A stretch of 64,000 nucleotides of DNA. Origin: Gemmata palustris (GTDB taxonomy: Bacteria; Planctomycetota; Planctomycetia; Gemmatales; Gemmataceae). A program made the translations under genes and the position numbers. Of this stretch, positions 47,131-56,590 are shown piece by piece. The stretch is from positions 3,162,001 through 3,226,000 of the forward strand of contig NZ_JAGKQQ010000001.1 of the NCBI RefSeq assembly GCF_017939745.1, read 5' to 3'. Position 1 is the stretch's first letter. Each line of letters opens with the position of its first letter. The notes beneath the pieces were generated by a model. It was not told where the DNA came from, did no database searches, and was given only the letters and a program-made list of their open reading frames with translations.

Positions 47131-47707
47131 GGGCGTTCCTCGGCGCGGGGGTCGAACGGTCGGGGCCGGCGCGATGCTACCGCACGCGCGCCCTACTTTC
47201 ACCTGCAATTTTCCAAATAAATTCCGATGTTCTTTATTCAGAATTTTTCATGGCGTATTTGTCGTCTCATTGTCGCTAGTCGACGCGCCGGGTGTCGCGC
47301 GTTCTTTAGTCGCCACCGGGGGTTCACCGGCGAGCGGATCGGGAAGCCGGCTAACATTTGCTAACATTTTGGACCCGGGGCCGACCCCGCCGATCGAGAA
47401 ACGCGCCAACTGCTGGCATTTCAGGATTTTTTGGCACAGTGCCCTCCGAATCACCCGCGCCCGCCGCTAACAATCACCAACAGCTCTGTGATTCCGGGTG
47501 GGCATTCGGCTAACATTTCGTCTCGGCACCCGTGCATGTCCCGCGCGCACCGCCTCATCGGACACTCGGCACACACTTGAATTGATAAATTGTATACTAC
47601 TGAACGTAAAAATACAAACAGTTTCTTCCCCGCGGTTGTTTCCCCGGGTGCGCCCGCGCCACCAACCCCAACCGGCAGGTCAAAGGCGGGATGGTGGGCC
47701 TTTTGTA
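47131..47707. other. 577-bp gene-free stretch
   Basis: Contains the GCTAACA cluster (47350-47517), listed separately. The stretch 47578-47625 is strikingly AT-rich (ATTGTATACTACTG) for this genome; no promoter spacing fits. It runs into the family-1/family-2 repeats. Confidence 0.5.
47350..47517. repeat. GCTAACATTT tandem and satellite motifs
   Basis: Two head-to-tail 10-bp units GCTAACATTT (47350-47369), then GCTAACAATC at 47466 and GCTAACATTT again at 47509. This copies the layout at 13318-13407. Confidence 0.5.
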
Positions 47708-47839
47708 GTAGGGTGGGTCCAGGCTCGGCGCAGGCCCACCACACCCGCTTGCGCGCGAACGCAACCCCCGCGCCCTAACCCCAACCGGCAGGTCAAAGGC
47801 GGGATGGTGGGCCTGCGCCAAGCCTGGACCCACCCTACA
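47708..47839. repeat. Interspersed repeat family 1, inverted pair
   Basis: Arms about 47708-47741 and 47805-47839 with the same text as at 4927-5062; one mismatch pair (TCGGCG against CGCCAA). It is preceded by another partial unit (47668-47698). Confidence 0.8.
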
Positions 47840-47868
47840 TAAAACTACATAAAACCATTTCCCGCGCA

Positions 47869-47953
47869 ACCAATGCCGGTACCCCGAAGGGGTTACACTC
47901 CCCAGCCCAGGGTCGGCCGCAACGCGGGCGCACCCTGGGAACCCCGTGCGCAC
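47869..47953. repeat. Interspersed repeat family 2, copy C
   Basis: 85-bp unit, again directly downstream of a family-1 pair, as at 5089. The two families therefore seem to travel together. Confidence 0.8.
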
Positions 47954-48107
47954 CCGCGCCACCAACAACACCGGGCGCGTCACCCGTTGCCGAACAAATA
48001 GCTCACCGGCACCGCCACCACCGGATAAGCGGTGCGTTCCGAATCAGCCGGCGGTGTCAGGTGCAGCGCCGGGTTCGACCGGCCGTTGTCGGTATTGTGG
48101 GTCCGAG

Positions 48108-48443
48108 TCATTTCTTCGGCTCGATCCGACGAAGAACGTAAACCGTCACGCCGTCCTTCGACTCGAAGTTCGTTGGTCGGTCCCCGGACGAACTCGCCAC
48201 GCGGATACGATCCCCATCGATCTCATAGATACCGTTGAAGCCGCTCAGTTTGAACTCCTTCGGACACTTGTCGGGGTCGAGAGTCAATTCCCACGACGTG
48301 AACCGCCCGCCCTCCTCGGGGTAGGCGATCTGCACGTTCAGCGTGTGGTCAATCGTCCAAGTGGACGTGCCCCACATTTCCCCTTCCTTACCGGGAACCA
48401 CAGCTTCCCACGTGCCAACAAACACTTCAGCGTCGGATCGCAT
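48108..48443 (-). CDS. TIGR03067-like small protein
   Basis: 111 residues from the ATG at 48443 (CGGAGTG upstream). FVGTWEAVVPGKEG, WELTLDPDKCPKEFKL, IYEIDGDRIRVASSSG and DRPTNFES match the TIGR03067 domain, found in planctomycete proteins. No signal peptide. It is the minimal length for the domain. Function unknown. Confidence 0.7.
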   Translation of the reverse strand: MRSDAEVFVGTWEAVVPGKEGEMWGTSTWTIDHTLNVQIAYPEEGGRFTSWELTLDPDKCPKEFKLSGFNGIYEIDGDRIRVASSSGDRPTNFESKDGVTVYVLRRIEPKK

Positions 48444-48539
48444 GGTTTTCACTCCGGGACAGCGCATTGTACCGCGGTCCGGTGTGGCGCCGGGTTCGGC
48501 GCGACGGTGCGCGGCGCCGCACCGTCACCCCAACCGTGA

Positions 48540-49346
48540 CTATTTTGTGACGGGGTAACACGGGGCGATGTTGACCGCACCTTCTCCGGACGTTGCGATC
48601 GCGCCGTACACCTTAACCGTCTGGCCGACCTGATATTTCTCGACGACGTTTGTGTCACTGTATCGGCACTCGATAACCGTCTTGCTATCACCTGTCAGTT
48701 CAATGTACTTCACCTTCAAGCCGGGGTACGGTTTGATTGCCGAGATCTTTCCACTAACAACCAGTGTCTTCCGATCGTATTTCGCCACCGCCTTCTCCCG
48801 ATCGGCCGTGAATTCCTTTGTCAGTGCTTCGGAGGAGACGCGGATCAGCGTTTCCGGTCCCTTTTCCAGCACCTCTTCGGACAAAAACTCTCCGAACTTT
48901 CCGATCTTCCCTTTGATACGAACCGTCTGACCGCGCCCGAATTGAGCAAAGAATTCGGGGTCGCTGCTCAGGCACATGACGTCCGGGCTACCGAATTTGA
49001 CGGCCGGGTCCGGGGTTTCCACACTGACGTAGGAGTTCTTACCTTCGAACCCCTGAGCGGCACTCGCGACCACGCCGGTCAGCTCCACGGTCTTCCCCTG
49101 GTACTTTTCTCGCGCCGCTTTTGCGTCCTTCCGCAATTCCTTGGCGAACTCACCGGCCGGGAGTTTGAAGTCTGCCGCGCTCGACGGAGCGGTCACGGGT
49201 GGCGCGGGCGGGGTCGGTTGTCCCGGCGCCGGTGGCGGTGCGGGTGCCGGTGCATCTGATGTGGTCGTGGAGCTACCCTTACCCCCGCACCCCGCCGAAG
49301 CCCCTATCAGGGCCGCCGCCAATACTAAGACAGAAGCCGATCGCAT
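48540..49346 (-). CDS. Lipoprotein with two OB-fold (tRNA_anti-like) domains
   Basis: 268 residues. The signal ends LIGASAGC, an acylation site, followed by a Pro/Ala-rich linker (about 30-58). Two repeats follow, each starting with a Lys/Ala helix and a strand pair: KYQGKTVELTGVVAS ... GQTVRIKGKIGKFGE and KYDRKTLVVSGKISA ... GQTVKVYGAIATSGE. This matches the tRNA_anti-like OB fold found in bacterial lipoproteins. Location is the envelope; binding partner unknown. AAGGAGAGGG precedes the ATG. Confidence 0.75.
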   Translation of the reverse strand: MRSASVLVLAAALIGASAGCGGKGSSTTTSDAPAPAPPPAPGQPTPPAPPVTAPSSAADFKLPAGEFAKELRKDAKAAREKYQGKTVELTGVVASAAQGFEGKNSYVSVETPDPAVKFGSPDVMCLSSDPEFFAQFGRGQTVRIKGKIGKFGEFLSEEVLEKGPETLIRVSSEALTKEFTADREKAVAKYDRKTLVVSGKISAIKPYPGLKVKYIELTGDSKTVIECRYSDTNVVEKYQVGQTVKVYGAIATSGEGAVNIAPCYPVTK

Positions 49347-49516
49347 CTTGCCCTCTCCTTGAAATTATCGAACGGCGGGACACTTCTACCTGCGCTGCCG
49401 AACGAATCGTCTCACCGACCCGGCCGCGACTCCAGCGTGCGACAACGACAAGGCGGTGAGCAACGGGAATCGGATCGTGCGGTCGCGCCCGGCCCAGCGC
49501 CGGATTCGGCCTTATG

Positions 49517-50113
49517 CTACTCCTTCCCGAGCACCAGGTCCACGACCCAGCACCCGCGCACGTGCGGCGCGCCCGCGTCGCGGCAGTGATCGAGCACGTC
49601 GGCGCTGTCGCAGCCCGCGTCTTGAAGCGCGTCGGCCAGGATCGGCATCGCACCGAACTCCCGCGATTCGTACATCTGCCCCGCGAGCGCGATGGCAGTG
49701 GACGTGCGCCACGATGGGGAGAAGGACACGGAGCGGAACGGGAAGATGCAGCGAATCAACCCGCACTCGGCCGCCCATCCGGACCGGCGGCGGACGTTCT
49801 CGATCGTGACCGTCACCCCTTCCATCGCGTCGTCGGCCAGGTTCGCCAGAACCCGCACGGCGGGGAGCTTGTCCTTGATCGCCTTCCGAACGGCCTTTCG
49901 CGCCGCCAGGAACTCCCCCCGAGTTGCCGCCCCGTCCGCGTACCGCTCGACCGCGTCGAGCACCTCACCGACCAGCGGCGGGGCGCCCGCGGGGACCGCC
50001 CGCCGAACGCACGCGGCGGCCAACAGCCGGAGCCGGCGGGCGGCCGTCTTCATCCGGTGGTAATCGATCATCTCCCGCGGGTCTTTACACGCCAGCCATT
50101 CCGCTTCGGTCAC
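49517..50113 (-). CDS. MTEAEWL-family paralogous protein, unknown function
   Basis: 198 residues from a GTG at 50113. Opens MTEAEWLACKDPREMIDYHR, and ends with MPILADALQDAGCDSADVLD, HVRGCWVVDLVLGKE like its relatives. It is shorter in the middle. The ribosome site AAGGAG is formed by the last codons of the upstream paralog (GKE then TGA), whose stop is three bases away, so translation is coupled. Its own last codons create the same AAGGAG. Confidence 0.8.
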   Translation of the reverse strand: MTEAEWLACKDPREMIDYHRMKTAARRLRLLAAACVRRAVPAGAPPLVGEVLDAVERYADGAATRGEFLAARKAVRKAIKDKLPAVRVLANLADDAMEGVTVTIENVRRRSGWAAECGLIRCIFPFRSVSFSPSWRTSTAIALAGQMYESREFGAMPILADALQDAGCDSADVLDHCRDAGAPHVRGCWVVDLVLGKE

Positions 50114-50116
50114 GGT

Positions 50117-50785
50117 TCACTCCTTCCCGAGCACCAGGTCCACGACCCAGCACCCGCGCACGTGCGGCCCCGGCCCGCGACAGTGCGCCAGCACATCGGC
50201 GCTGTCACAGCCCGCGTCTTGAAGCGCGTCGGCCAGAATCGGCATCGCGCCGAACTCGCGCGACTCGTACATATGGGAGGCGAGCGCCACAACGGTGGAG
50301 GTGCGCCACTCCGGAGAGAAAGCGACGGGGTCGAATGGATTGCCGAAGACGTCTCTCAAAAGTGAGGCTTGAATCGCATACTCGTTCTTGACCGCTTCAG
50401 CCCACCTCGGATTTATGGTAGCTCCTGGACCGCCGATGATTTTTGGGACGTTAATCAGGGTTGGTGCGGAAGCCGCACGCGCCGCCGTGTCGTATGCCGC
50501 GGTGAACGAGTTGGCGAAGAGTGCCGTATTGAGGGAAGGAAAGAACGGTTTGGCGGCGAGGAGCGACTCCGTGACACGTCGGCGGTCCACGTTTGTCGCC
50601 AACCCGTCCGCGAGTTGCTCTGCCACCTTAAGGGCCGCGGCACCGTGCTGGCTTCCAAGGACATCAGTCACTCGGCGGCAGCACGCGCACGCGAATAGTC
50701 GGAATTTCCGGTTGCTCTCTTTACCTTTCAGGAGCATCAGCATTAGCCTCGAATCTTCACACGTCAGCCATTCCGCTTCGGTCAT
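50117..50785 (-). CDS. MTEAEWL-family paralogous protein, unknown function
   Basis: 222 residues from the ATG at 50785 (GGGAGGGCGACC before it). MTEAEWLTCEDSRLMLMLLK, KFRLFACACCRRVTDVL, then a helical middle and the conserved FGNPFDPVAFSPEWRT and GCDSADVLAHCRGPGPHV end. It is first of a tandem pair, and its 3' end supplies the ribosome site of the second. Confidence 0.8.
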   Translation of the reverse strand: MTEAEWLTCEDSRLMLMLLKGKESNRKFRLFACACCRRVTDVLGSQHGAAALKVAEQLADGLATNVDRRRVTESLLAAKPFFPSLNTALFANSFTAAYDTAARAASAPTLINVPKIIGGPGATINPRWAEAVKNEYAIQASLLRDVFGNPFDPVAFSPEWRTSTVVALASHMYESREFGAMPILADALQDAGCDSADVLAHCRGPGPHVRGCWVVDLVLGKE

Positions 50786-50922
50786 CGGTCGCCCTCCCGC
50801 TCCCAGCACGACCAGTCCCGCACCGGCCGCAAGTGCGTTACGGAATGTGTGACACGAATTCGCTCCCGATTTCGATTGGTACCTCACAAAGGAATCAATC
50901 GCACTCAGTAGGGGGCTCAGCC

Positions 50923-51213
50923 GTGGTCCAATCAACTCTCCCGCCCGTTGCTACGAAGCCGACCGCCACCACCCCCCGCGCGGGTGCCGGGAACCCAGCC
51001 CCCTACGTGCTACTGTGTAAATGGTGCGGTCGGAGCGCTCCCCTCACGAGCGCCGACTTGGTCCGCTACATCCGGGAGGGTTGGGCGCACTGTTGTTCCT
51101 TCCCGATGTCGTGCTCCACGCCCGACGCCGAGAAGTCCGGCCCCCACCAGGAGCCGGCGAATCGACCGCACTCCGCGGGGCGCCTGCTCGCCTTCGCCTG
51201 GCCCACGGCGTGA
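50923..51213 (+). CDS. Small Cys-rich putative zinc protein
   Basis: 96 residues from a GTG at 50923 (AGGGGGC before it). YVLLCKWCGRSAPLTSADLV, RYIREGWAHCCSFPMSC: CXXC plus a CC/C cluster, suggesting a zinc knuckle; the rest is Pro/Ala-rich and probably disordered. Similar short CXXC proteins are seen in planctomycetes, as far as I recall. Function unknown. Confidence 0.55.
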   Translation: MVQSTLPPVATKPTATTPRAGAGNPAPYVLLCKWCGRSAPLTSADLVRYIREGWAHCCSFPMSCSTPDAEKSGPHQEPANRPHSAGRLLAFAWPTA

Positions 51214-51311
51214 GCGGCCCCGGGTTCGCGCTTGTGCCCGATCCCCGGCCCGCGAGAACTTCCGCTGACCGGGCTGGAGAGTACGACGGGGTCAAAACCA
51301 AAACTCGCCCC

Positions 51312-51992
51312 TCACATGTAGCACTCGTCCTCGGTGCTCGGGGGCGCGGGGCGGGTCTTCTTCGCGCGCTTGCCGGGGGCCGGCGGGTCGAACAGGCGCT
51401 CGACCCCGCCCCGCAGGTCCATCATGAACCCGCGCACCAGCGGCGCGCACAGCGCGGGCAGCCCGAACTGCTCCTTGAGGTCCGCCGCCAGCGCTTTCGC
51501 GTCCGGGGTGTCGTACCACGCGACCAGCTCCTTCGCCAGTTCCAGCGCGTGCCCGTGGTGGGCGCGGTGCTCGGCGGCCGCGTCCGGGTTCGCCGGGTCC
51601 GCGTAGTAGTCCACGTTCAGGAACGCCCGGTACGCGCCGCAGTCCGCGTGCTCGACGATGTACACGTCGGTCACCTCGCCCTTCGTGAGCGTCAGCACCA
51701 GCTTCAGGTGGTCGTAGAGCGCCTGCTTCCAGGTCGAGAAATCGATCGGCACGCAGGTGTGCTCGGCGCGCTGGGCACACTTCGGGTGGTAGACCGGCGC
51801 GGTCTTGTTCAGCCCGATCGCGCACCCGGCGAACGTGAGGTGGTAGTACCGGTTCGTCAGGTTGTCGTGGTCCAGGAACCGCACGAGGTCGTCGAGCAGC
51901 CGGCAATCTACGCAACTGATGACGAGCGCGTACTTGCGCGGCGCGAGGTAGCAGTGCGCGTACTTGCGGGAGAGTCCGGGTGAGGTCGGCAT
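51312..51992 (-). CDS. Beta-carbonic anhydrase-like protein
   Basis: 226 residues from the ATG at 51992. ISCVDCRLLDDLVRFL gives CxDxR and VYIVEHADCGAYRAFL gives HxxC, the three zinc ligands and catalytic Asp-Arg dyad of beta-carbonic anhydrases. Unlike the usual CxDSR, Ser is Cys. The rest (LDHDNLTNRYYHLTFAGCAI) differs from typical members, so the reaction (CO2 hydration, or CS2/COS hydrolysis) is not certain. The Lys-rich C-terminus is unusual. Confidence 0.7.
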   Translation of the reverse strand: MPTSPGLSRKYAHCYLAPRKYALVISCVDCRLLDDLVRFLDHDNLTNRYYHLTFAGCAIGLNKTAPVYHPKCAQRAEHTCVPIDFSTWKQALYDHLKLVLTLTKGEVTDVYIVEHADCGAYRAFLNVDYYADPANPDAAAEHRAHHGHALELAKELVAWYDTPDAKALAADLKEQFGLPALCAPLVRGFMMDLRGGVERLFDPPAPGKRAKKTRPAPPSTEDECYM

Positions 51993-52157
51993 ACGCACGG
52001 GTCCGTTCAGGTGGAAGTGGGGTGGCCCACCAGATTACCCGCCCGGGCGCGCGGAGTGTGAACATTTGCGGAACCGGCGCGGGAAGATGTTCCCTTTCGC
52101 CCCGCGGAACGCATACTTTCACTACCGCTCCTCTCGCTGCCAAGAGGTTTTCCCACC

Positions 52158-53501
52158 ATGTACGCTGCCCGCCCGCTCGCGGTCCTCGCATTAACCGGAA
52201 GTCTGTTCGCCGCCGCGCTCGCGTTCCAGAACACGCCTCCCGCGCCCGTGCCGCACGCCCTGCCCGATCCGTCGCCGCTCACCACCGCGCCGCCGCAATA
52301 CTGGCGCGGGAACCTGCACACGCACACGCTCTGGAGCGACGGCGACGATTTCCCCGAAATGGTCGTTGACTGGTACAAGCAGCACGGGTACCACTTCCTC
52401 GCGCTCACCGACCACAACGTGATCGCCGAGGGCACGAAGTGGGTGGACGCCGACGCCAACGCCACCCGCAAAACCGCCGTGACGAAGTACGCCCGGCGGT
52501 TCGGCGAGCGGTGGCTCGAAACGCGCACGGTGAAGGATAAGGCGCAAGTGCGCTTGAAGCCCCTCGCAGAATTTCGTTCGCTCTTCGAGGAGCCGGGCAA
52601 GTTCCTGCTCGTGCCCGCGGAGGAGATCACGCACGCCTACGCGAAGCGCCCGGTCCACATCAACGGCATCAACCTGCGCGAGCCGATCAAGCCCCTCGAC
52701 GGCAAGGACGCGGTCGAAACGGTCCGCGTGAACTTGCGCCAGGTGAACGAGCAGCGCACGAAAACGAGCCGCGTGATGATCGCGTTCCTGAACCACCCGA
52801 ACTTCGGCTGGGGCGTGCGCGCCGAGGAGATGCTGCTCGCGGACGAGCTGCGCTACTTCGAGGTGTTCAACGGGCACCCGGGCGTGCGGAACTACGGCGA
52901 CGAGCGGCACGCGAGCTGCGAGCGCGTGTGGGACATCACGCTCGCGCTGCGCCTGGGCAAGCACAACCTGCCGGTCGTGTACGGCCTCGCCACCGACGAC
53001 TCGCACGGGTACCACGAGTACGGCGTGGGCCGGGTGAACCCGGGGCGCGGGTGGGTGATGGTGAAGGCCCCGTTCCTCACCGCGGAGACCGTCGTGAAGG
53101 GGCTGGAGGCGGGGGACTTCTACGCGAGCACCGGCGTGGTCCTGAACGAGATCACGCGCGCCGGCGACACCCTGAAACTGGCGATCCGAACCGAACCGGG
53201 CGTCACGTACAAAACAGAATTCGTCGCCACGCTGAAGGGCACCGATCTGACCGGCACCCCGAAGGTGTTCAAGGACAAGGACGGCAAGGAGACCCCGGTG
53301 ACGGGCGACTACTCGCCGGACATCGGCAAGGTGGTGGCACGATCCACCGACGCGAACCCGACGTACACGCTGACGGGCAAGGAGCTGTACGTCCGCGCGA
53401 AGGTGACGAGCAGCAAGCCGCACCCGAACCCCTACGCGAAGGGCGACGTCGAGGTCGCCTGGACGCAGCCCGTCGTCCCGGACCCGAAGCCCCAGCCGTG
53501 A
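52158..53501 (+). CDS. Exported PHP-domain protein
   Basis: 447 residues. Signal peptide (MYAARPLAVLALTGSLFAAA) then the PHP N-terminal motifs YWRGNLHTHTLWSDGDDFPE and FLALTDHNV, later VPAEEITH and NHPNFGWG. PHP proteins are metal-dependent phosphoesterases; the exported form with a beta-rich tail (about 340-445) is common in planctomycetes. Substrate unknown. AGAGGTTTTCCCACC precedes the ATG. Three tandem family-1 repeats follow the stop. Confidence 0.8.
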   Translation: MYAARPLAVLALTGSLFAAALAFQNTPPAPVPHALPDPSPLTTAPPQYWRGNLHTHTLWSDGDDFPEMVVDWYKQHGYHFLALTDHNVIAEGTKWVDADANATRKTAVTKYARRFGERWLETRTVKDKAQVRLKPLAEFRSLFEEPGKFLLVPAEEITHAYAKRPVHINGINLREPIKPLDGKDAVETVRVNLRQVNEQRTKTSRVMIAFLNHPNFGWGVRAEEMLLADELRYFEVFNGHPGVRNYGDERHASCERVWDITLALRLGKHNLPVVYGLATDDSHGYHEYGVGRVNPGRGWVMVKAPFLTAETVVKGLEAGDFYASTGVVLNEITRAGDTLKLAIRTEPGVTYKTEFVATLKGTDLTGTPKVFKDKDGKETPVTGDYSPDIGKVVARSTDANPTYTLTGKELYVRAKVTSSKPHPNPYAKGDVEVAWTQPVVPDPKPQP

Positions 53502-53527
53502 GCGCGGGCGAACGCCCCCCGTGCCTC

Positions 53528-53820
53528 AACCCCACCCGGCATGGCAAAGGCGCGATGGTGGGCCTGTATGTAGGGTGGGTCAAGGCTCGGCGCAGGCCCA
53601 CCGTTCCCCGCGAGCGCGAACGCAACCCCCGCGCCCCAACCCCAACCGGCATGTCAAAGGCGGGATGGTGGGCCTGTATGTAGGGTGGGTCAAGGCTCGG
53701 CGCAGGCCCACCATTCCCCCCGCGAGCGCGAACGCAACCCCGCGCCCCAACCCCAACCGGCATGTCAAAGGCGCGATGGTGGGCCTGCGCCGAGCCTTGA
53801 CCCACCCTACATAAAACCAT
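53528..53820. repeat. Family-1 repeat in three tandem units of about 110 bp
   Basis: Unit starts ACCGGCATGTCAAAGGCG-like at about 53531, 53641 and 53752. The first two carry GTAGGGTGGGTC in one direction and the last ends with the complement CCCACCCTACAT, so the cluster is a closed inverted structure. No gene inside. Confidence 0.85.
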
Positions 53821-53854
53821 TCCCCCGCGAGCTCTCCCACAAACGCGGCCCGGT

Positions 53855-56257
53855 TTACCGCACGGGCTGGTATGCGATCCGGCACTTCGGTAGCGTCTTC
53901 TGAAGGTCCGCGACGCCCTCGGCGCTCACGCCCCGCACGAAGGTCAGGTTCAGGCGCTTGAGGTCCGGAAGCGCTTCCAGTTCTTGCAGGCCCACGTCCG
54001 TGACCTGCGTGTGGCTCAGGTCGAGTTCGGTGAGGCCCTTGAGGGCGGCCAACTCGCCCAACCCCGCGTCCGTTACCCCCGAGTAGCCCAGGTAGAGTTG
54101 GGCCAGTTTGGGAAGCGTGACGATCCCCTTGAGCCCCGCGTCCGAGATATGTGTGTTGTTCAGGTGGAGCGCGGTCAAGTTCTTCAGCGCGCCCAGTTCG
54201 TTGAAGCCCGCGTCCGTTACTTTCGGGCCGTACAGTTCGAGCCAGGTGAGGCTCGTGAGCGCGGCCAGTTCCTTCGCCCCCGCGTCCGTCATCGAATCGC
54301 TGCCGATCATGAGTCGCGTGAGGTTCGTGAGGGCACGCAACTCTTTGATCCCGTCCCCGGTCACGCTCGCGTTGCGCAGGCTCAGGTCGGTGAGTTTCGT
54401 GAGCGCGGCCAGTTCCCTCACCCCGGTGTCCGTCAGCCGCAAATTGCTGAGGTCGAGTACGGTGAGGTTGGTGAGCGCGGCCACGTCCTTCAGGCCCGCG
54501 TCCGTCACCTGCGTGTAGCCCAGGCTGAGCAATTTCAGGTTCGTGAGCGCGCGCAGTTCTTTCGTGCCCGCGTTCCCCACCCCGGTGTGATCCAGGGTGA
54601 GCCAGGTGAGGTCGGTGAGTGCGGCCACGTCCTTCAAACACGCATCCGTAACCTTCGTGGTACCCAGGTGCAACTCTTTCAGCTTCTTCAGCCCGGCGAG
54701 CGCCTTCACCCCCGCATCCGTCACGCCCGTGCCGTGCAAGGTCAGGACGGTGAGGTTCGTGAGCGCGGCCAGTTCTTTCACCCCCGCGTCCGTCACCCGC
54801 GTGCTGCTCGCGTTCAGTTCGGTGAGGTTGGTGAGAGCGGCCGCGCCCTTCAGAGCCGCATCCGTCACCGGCGCGTACCTCAGCGAGAGCCGGGTCAGGT
54901 TCTTGAACGCCGCCAGTTCCTTCACCCCCGCGTCCGTCACTTTGGAACTCAGGTGAAGCTCGACGAGGTTCGTGAGCGGAACCAACTCCTTCAGGCCCGC
55001 GTCCGTCACTGTCGTGCCGCCCAAATCGAGCGCGGTGAGGTTCTTGAGCGCCGCCAGCGCCTTCATTCCCGTGTCCGTGACGCTGAGCCCCGTGAGCTTC
55101 AGCGCGGTGAGGCTCTTGAGCGCCGCCAGTTCCTTCAGGCCCGTGTTCGTCACCCGCGTGTAGCCGAGATCGAGTGTGGCCAGGCTCTTGAGCGGCACCA
55201 GTTCCTTCAGGTCCGCGTTCCGCGCCTTCGTCGATTGGAGGTCCACGCCCACGACCGGCTTGCCGGGTGCCTTCTCGTCCCGGGTGACCGTTCCGCCCAA
55301 CCCCTCCACGAACGCGACCGCGCGCGCTTCGGCCTCATCGACCGGCGCGGGGGCCGCGGCCACGGGTGGCTGGGCCGGCGCGGGGGCCTCTGTGCCCGGC
55401 GTGGGCGCCGGCGCCGGTCCGGGGGACGCGCCCGCGCCCGCCAGCACGACGCCGAGACCTACTAGCCCGACAACCGCCGCCACCGCGCCGTAGGCGAACA
55501 CCTTCTGCGCAAACATGGCGGTCGTCAATCCCTTCGCGAGCACCACCGGGAGCGAACCGGCTGCGGCCGAGCCGCCGGTGAGGAAGTCGAGCACGAGCGC
55601 GACCGTGCGCGAACCCAGGTCGGGCGGAACCACCGCACTCACCTCTCCCACCCCCGCGACGAGCGAAGCCGCCACCGCGGGAACCACGCCCCGGCGCTCC
55701 AGGCGCTCGCGCAGCGTAATTTTCGCGCGATCCAACCGCCGGCGCACCGTGCGCACGTCGCGCCCGAGTTCCGCGGCGGCTTGTTCCTGCGTGTGGCCCT
55801 GAAGCAGGCACAGCACCACCGGCCCGCGCAGCGCGTCCGGCAATCGCGTCAGTTCCTCGTCGAGCACCCGGAACTGGTCCGCAAGATCCGCCGCCCGTTC
55901 GTTCCACGAGCCCCCGCGTGTTTGTGCCGCGGCGCGCTCGTACCGTGATCGGCGCCACGCCCCGCGTCGCATCTGGCGCGCGACCCGACCGGCCACCCCC
56001 GCGAGCCACCCGCCCAGCGCGCCGGACGCCCGCGCTGCGCTGAGCCGCGTGGCGAGAACCAGGAACGTGGCCTGGAACGCATCGTCGGCGCTCGCCGTCC
56101 CCACCAGGCGCCGGCAGACCCGGTACACGACCGGGCCGTGGCGCCGCACCAGTTCCGCGAAAGCCGACTCGTCGCGCGCGCGGCCGAACCGGTCGAGCAA
56201 CTCGGCGTCGGGAACGGGAGGTTCGGCGAAGCGCAACAGCGGCAGCAGCACGTCCAT
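53855..56257 (-). CDS. ECF sigma factor fused to a membrane-anchored leucine-rich repeat domain
   Basis: 800 residues. Sigma region 2 (ELVRRHGPVVYRVCRRLVG, ADDAFQATFLVLATRL) and region 4 (RLPDALRGPVVLCLLQGHTQ) end near 185. Linker and one membrane helix (about 258-278) are conserved with the fusion at 44630. From about 340 to the end there are 18-19 leucine-rich repeats of 24 residues (ELAALTNLTVLTLHGTGVTD-type), the same sub-type as the internalin-like planctomycete proteins. The LRR should lie outside the membrane and bind protein or polymer. The 24-residue period also makes the DNA look tandemly repetitive (72 bp). Confidence 0.9.
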   Translation of the reverse strand: MDVLLPLLRFAEPPVPDAELLDRFGRARDESAFAELVRRHGPVVYRVCRRLVGTASADDAFQATFLVLATRLSAARASGALGGWLAGVAGRVARQMRRGAWRRSRYERAAAQTRGGSWNERAADLADQFRVLDEELTRLPDALRGPVVLCLLQGHTQEQAAAELGRDVRTVRRRLDRAKITLRERLERRGVVPAVAASLVAGVGEVSAVVPPDLGSRTVALVLDFLTGGSAAAGSLPVVLAKGLTTAMFAQKVFAYGAVAAVVGLVGLGVVLAGAGASPGPAPAPTPGTEAPAPAQPPVAAAPAPVDEAEARAVAFVEGLGGTVTRDEKAPGKPVVGVDLQSTKARNADLKELVPLKSLATLDLGYTRVTNTGLKELAALKSLTALKLTGLSVTDTGMKALAALKNLTALDLGGTTVTDAGLKELVPLTNLVELHLSSKVTDAGVKELAAFKNLTRLSLRYAPVTDAALKGAAALTNLTELNASSTRVTDAGVKELAALTNLTVLTLHGTGVTDAGVKALAGLKKLKELHLGTTKVTDACLKDVAALTDLTWLTLDHTGVGNAGTKELRALTNLKLLSLGYTQVTDAGLKDVAALTNLTVLDLSNLRLTDTGVRELAALTKLTDLSLRNASVTGDGIKELRALTNLTRLMIGSDSMTDAGAKELAALTSLTWLELYGPKVTDAGFNELGALKNLTALHLNNTHISDAGLKGIVTLPKLAQLYLGYSGVTDAGLGELAALKGLTELDLSHTQVTDVGLQELEALPDLKRLNLTFVRGVSAEGVADLQKTLPKCRIAYQPVR

Positions 56258-56409
56258 TTCGGAAACCTTCCGTGCGAGGAGCTATCCCAAGGTGCGAGAT
56301 AATGTCCGCTCGGCCCCGGAACCGGACACCGAATTTGCGCCCGGCGCGTGATTCCGCAAAGTGTACAGCGCGAAGAGCGCACAGAGATCGCACGGGTTGG
56401 GAGAGTGGG
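56258..56409. other. Upstream region of the sigma/LRR gene
   Basis: Short stretch before the inverted repeat. GGAAGGTTTCCGAA precedes the ATG of the sigma/LRR gene. No other feature seen. Confidence 0.4.
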
Positions 56410-56590
56410 CGCACCCACAGAGCGCACAGGGCTTCCGCCCTGTGCTACGAACGCCGGCCCTCCGGGGCGGAAACGCATTGAGGGTTCTGGTCTTCGCCCC
56501 AGAGGGGCGGTTGATGGTTTCGGTCTTCGCCCCGGAGGGGCCGGCGTCCGCAGCACAGGGCGGAAGCCCCTGTGCGCTCTGCGGGTGCGC
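56410..56590. repeat. Large imperfect inverted repeat (about 60-bp arms)
   Basis: Arms about 56410-56470 and 56528-56590 are nearly complementary (GCGCACCC.CAGAGCGCACAG pairing with its complement), each with its own small hairpin CACAGGGC/GCCCTGTG. The right arm overlaps the stop codon of the epimerase gene at 56590. Confidence 0.8.

Noticed and set aside
53855-55300. CRISPR-like regular repeats
   Set aside because: The 72-bp period is the coding of 24-residue leucine-rich repeats; there are no identical repeats with unique spacers.
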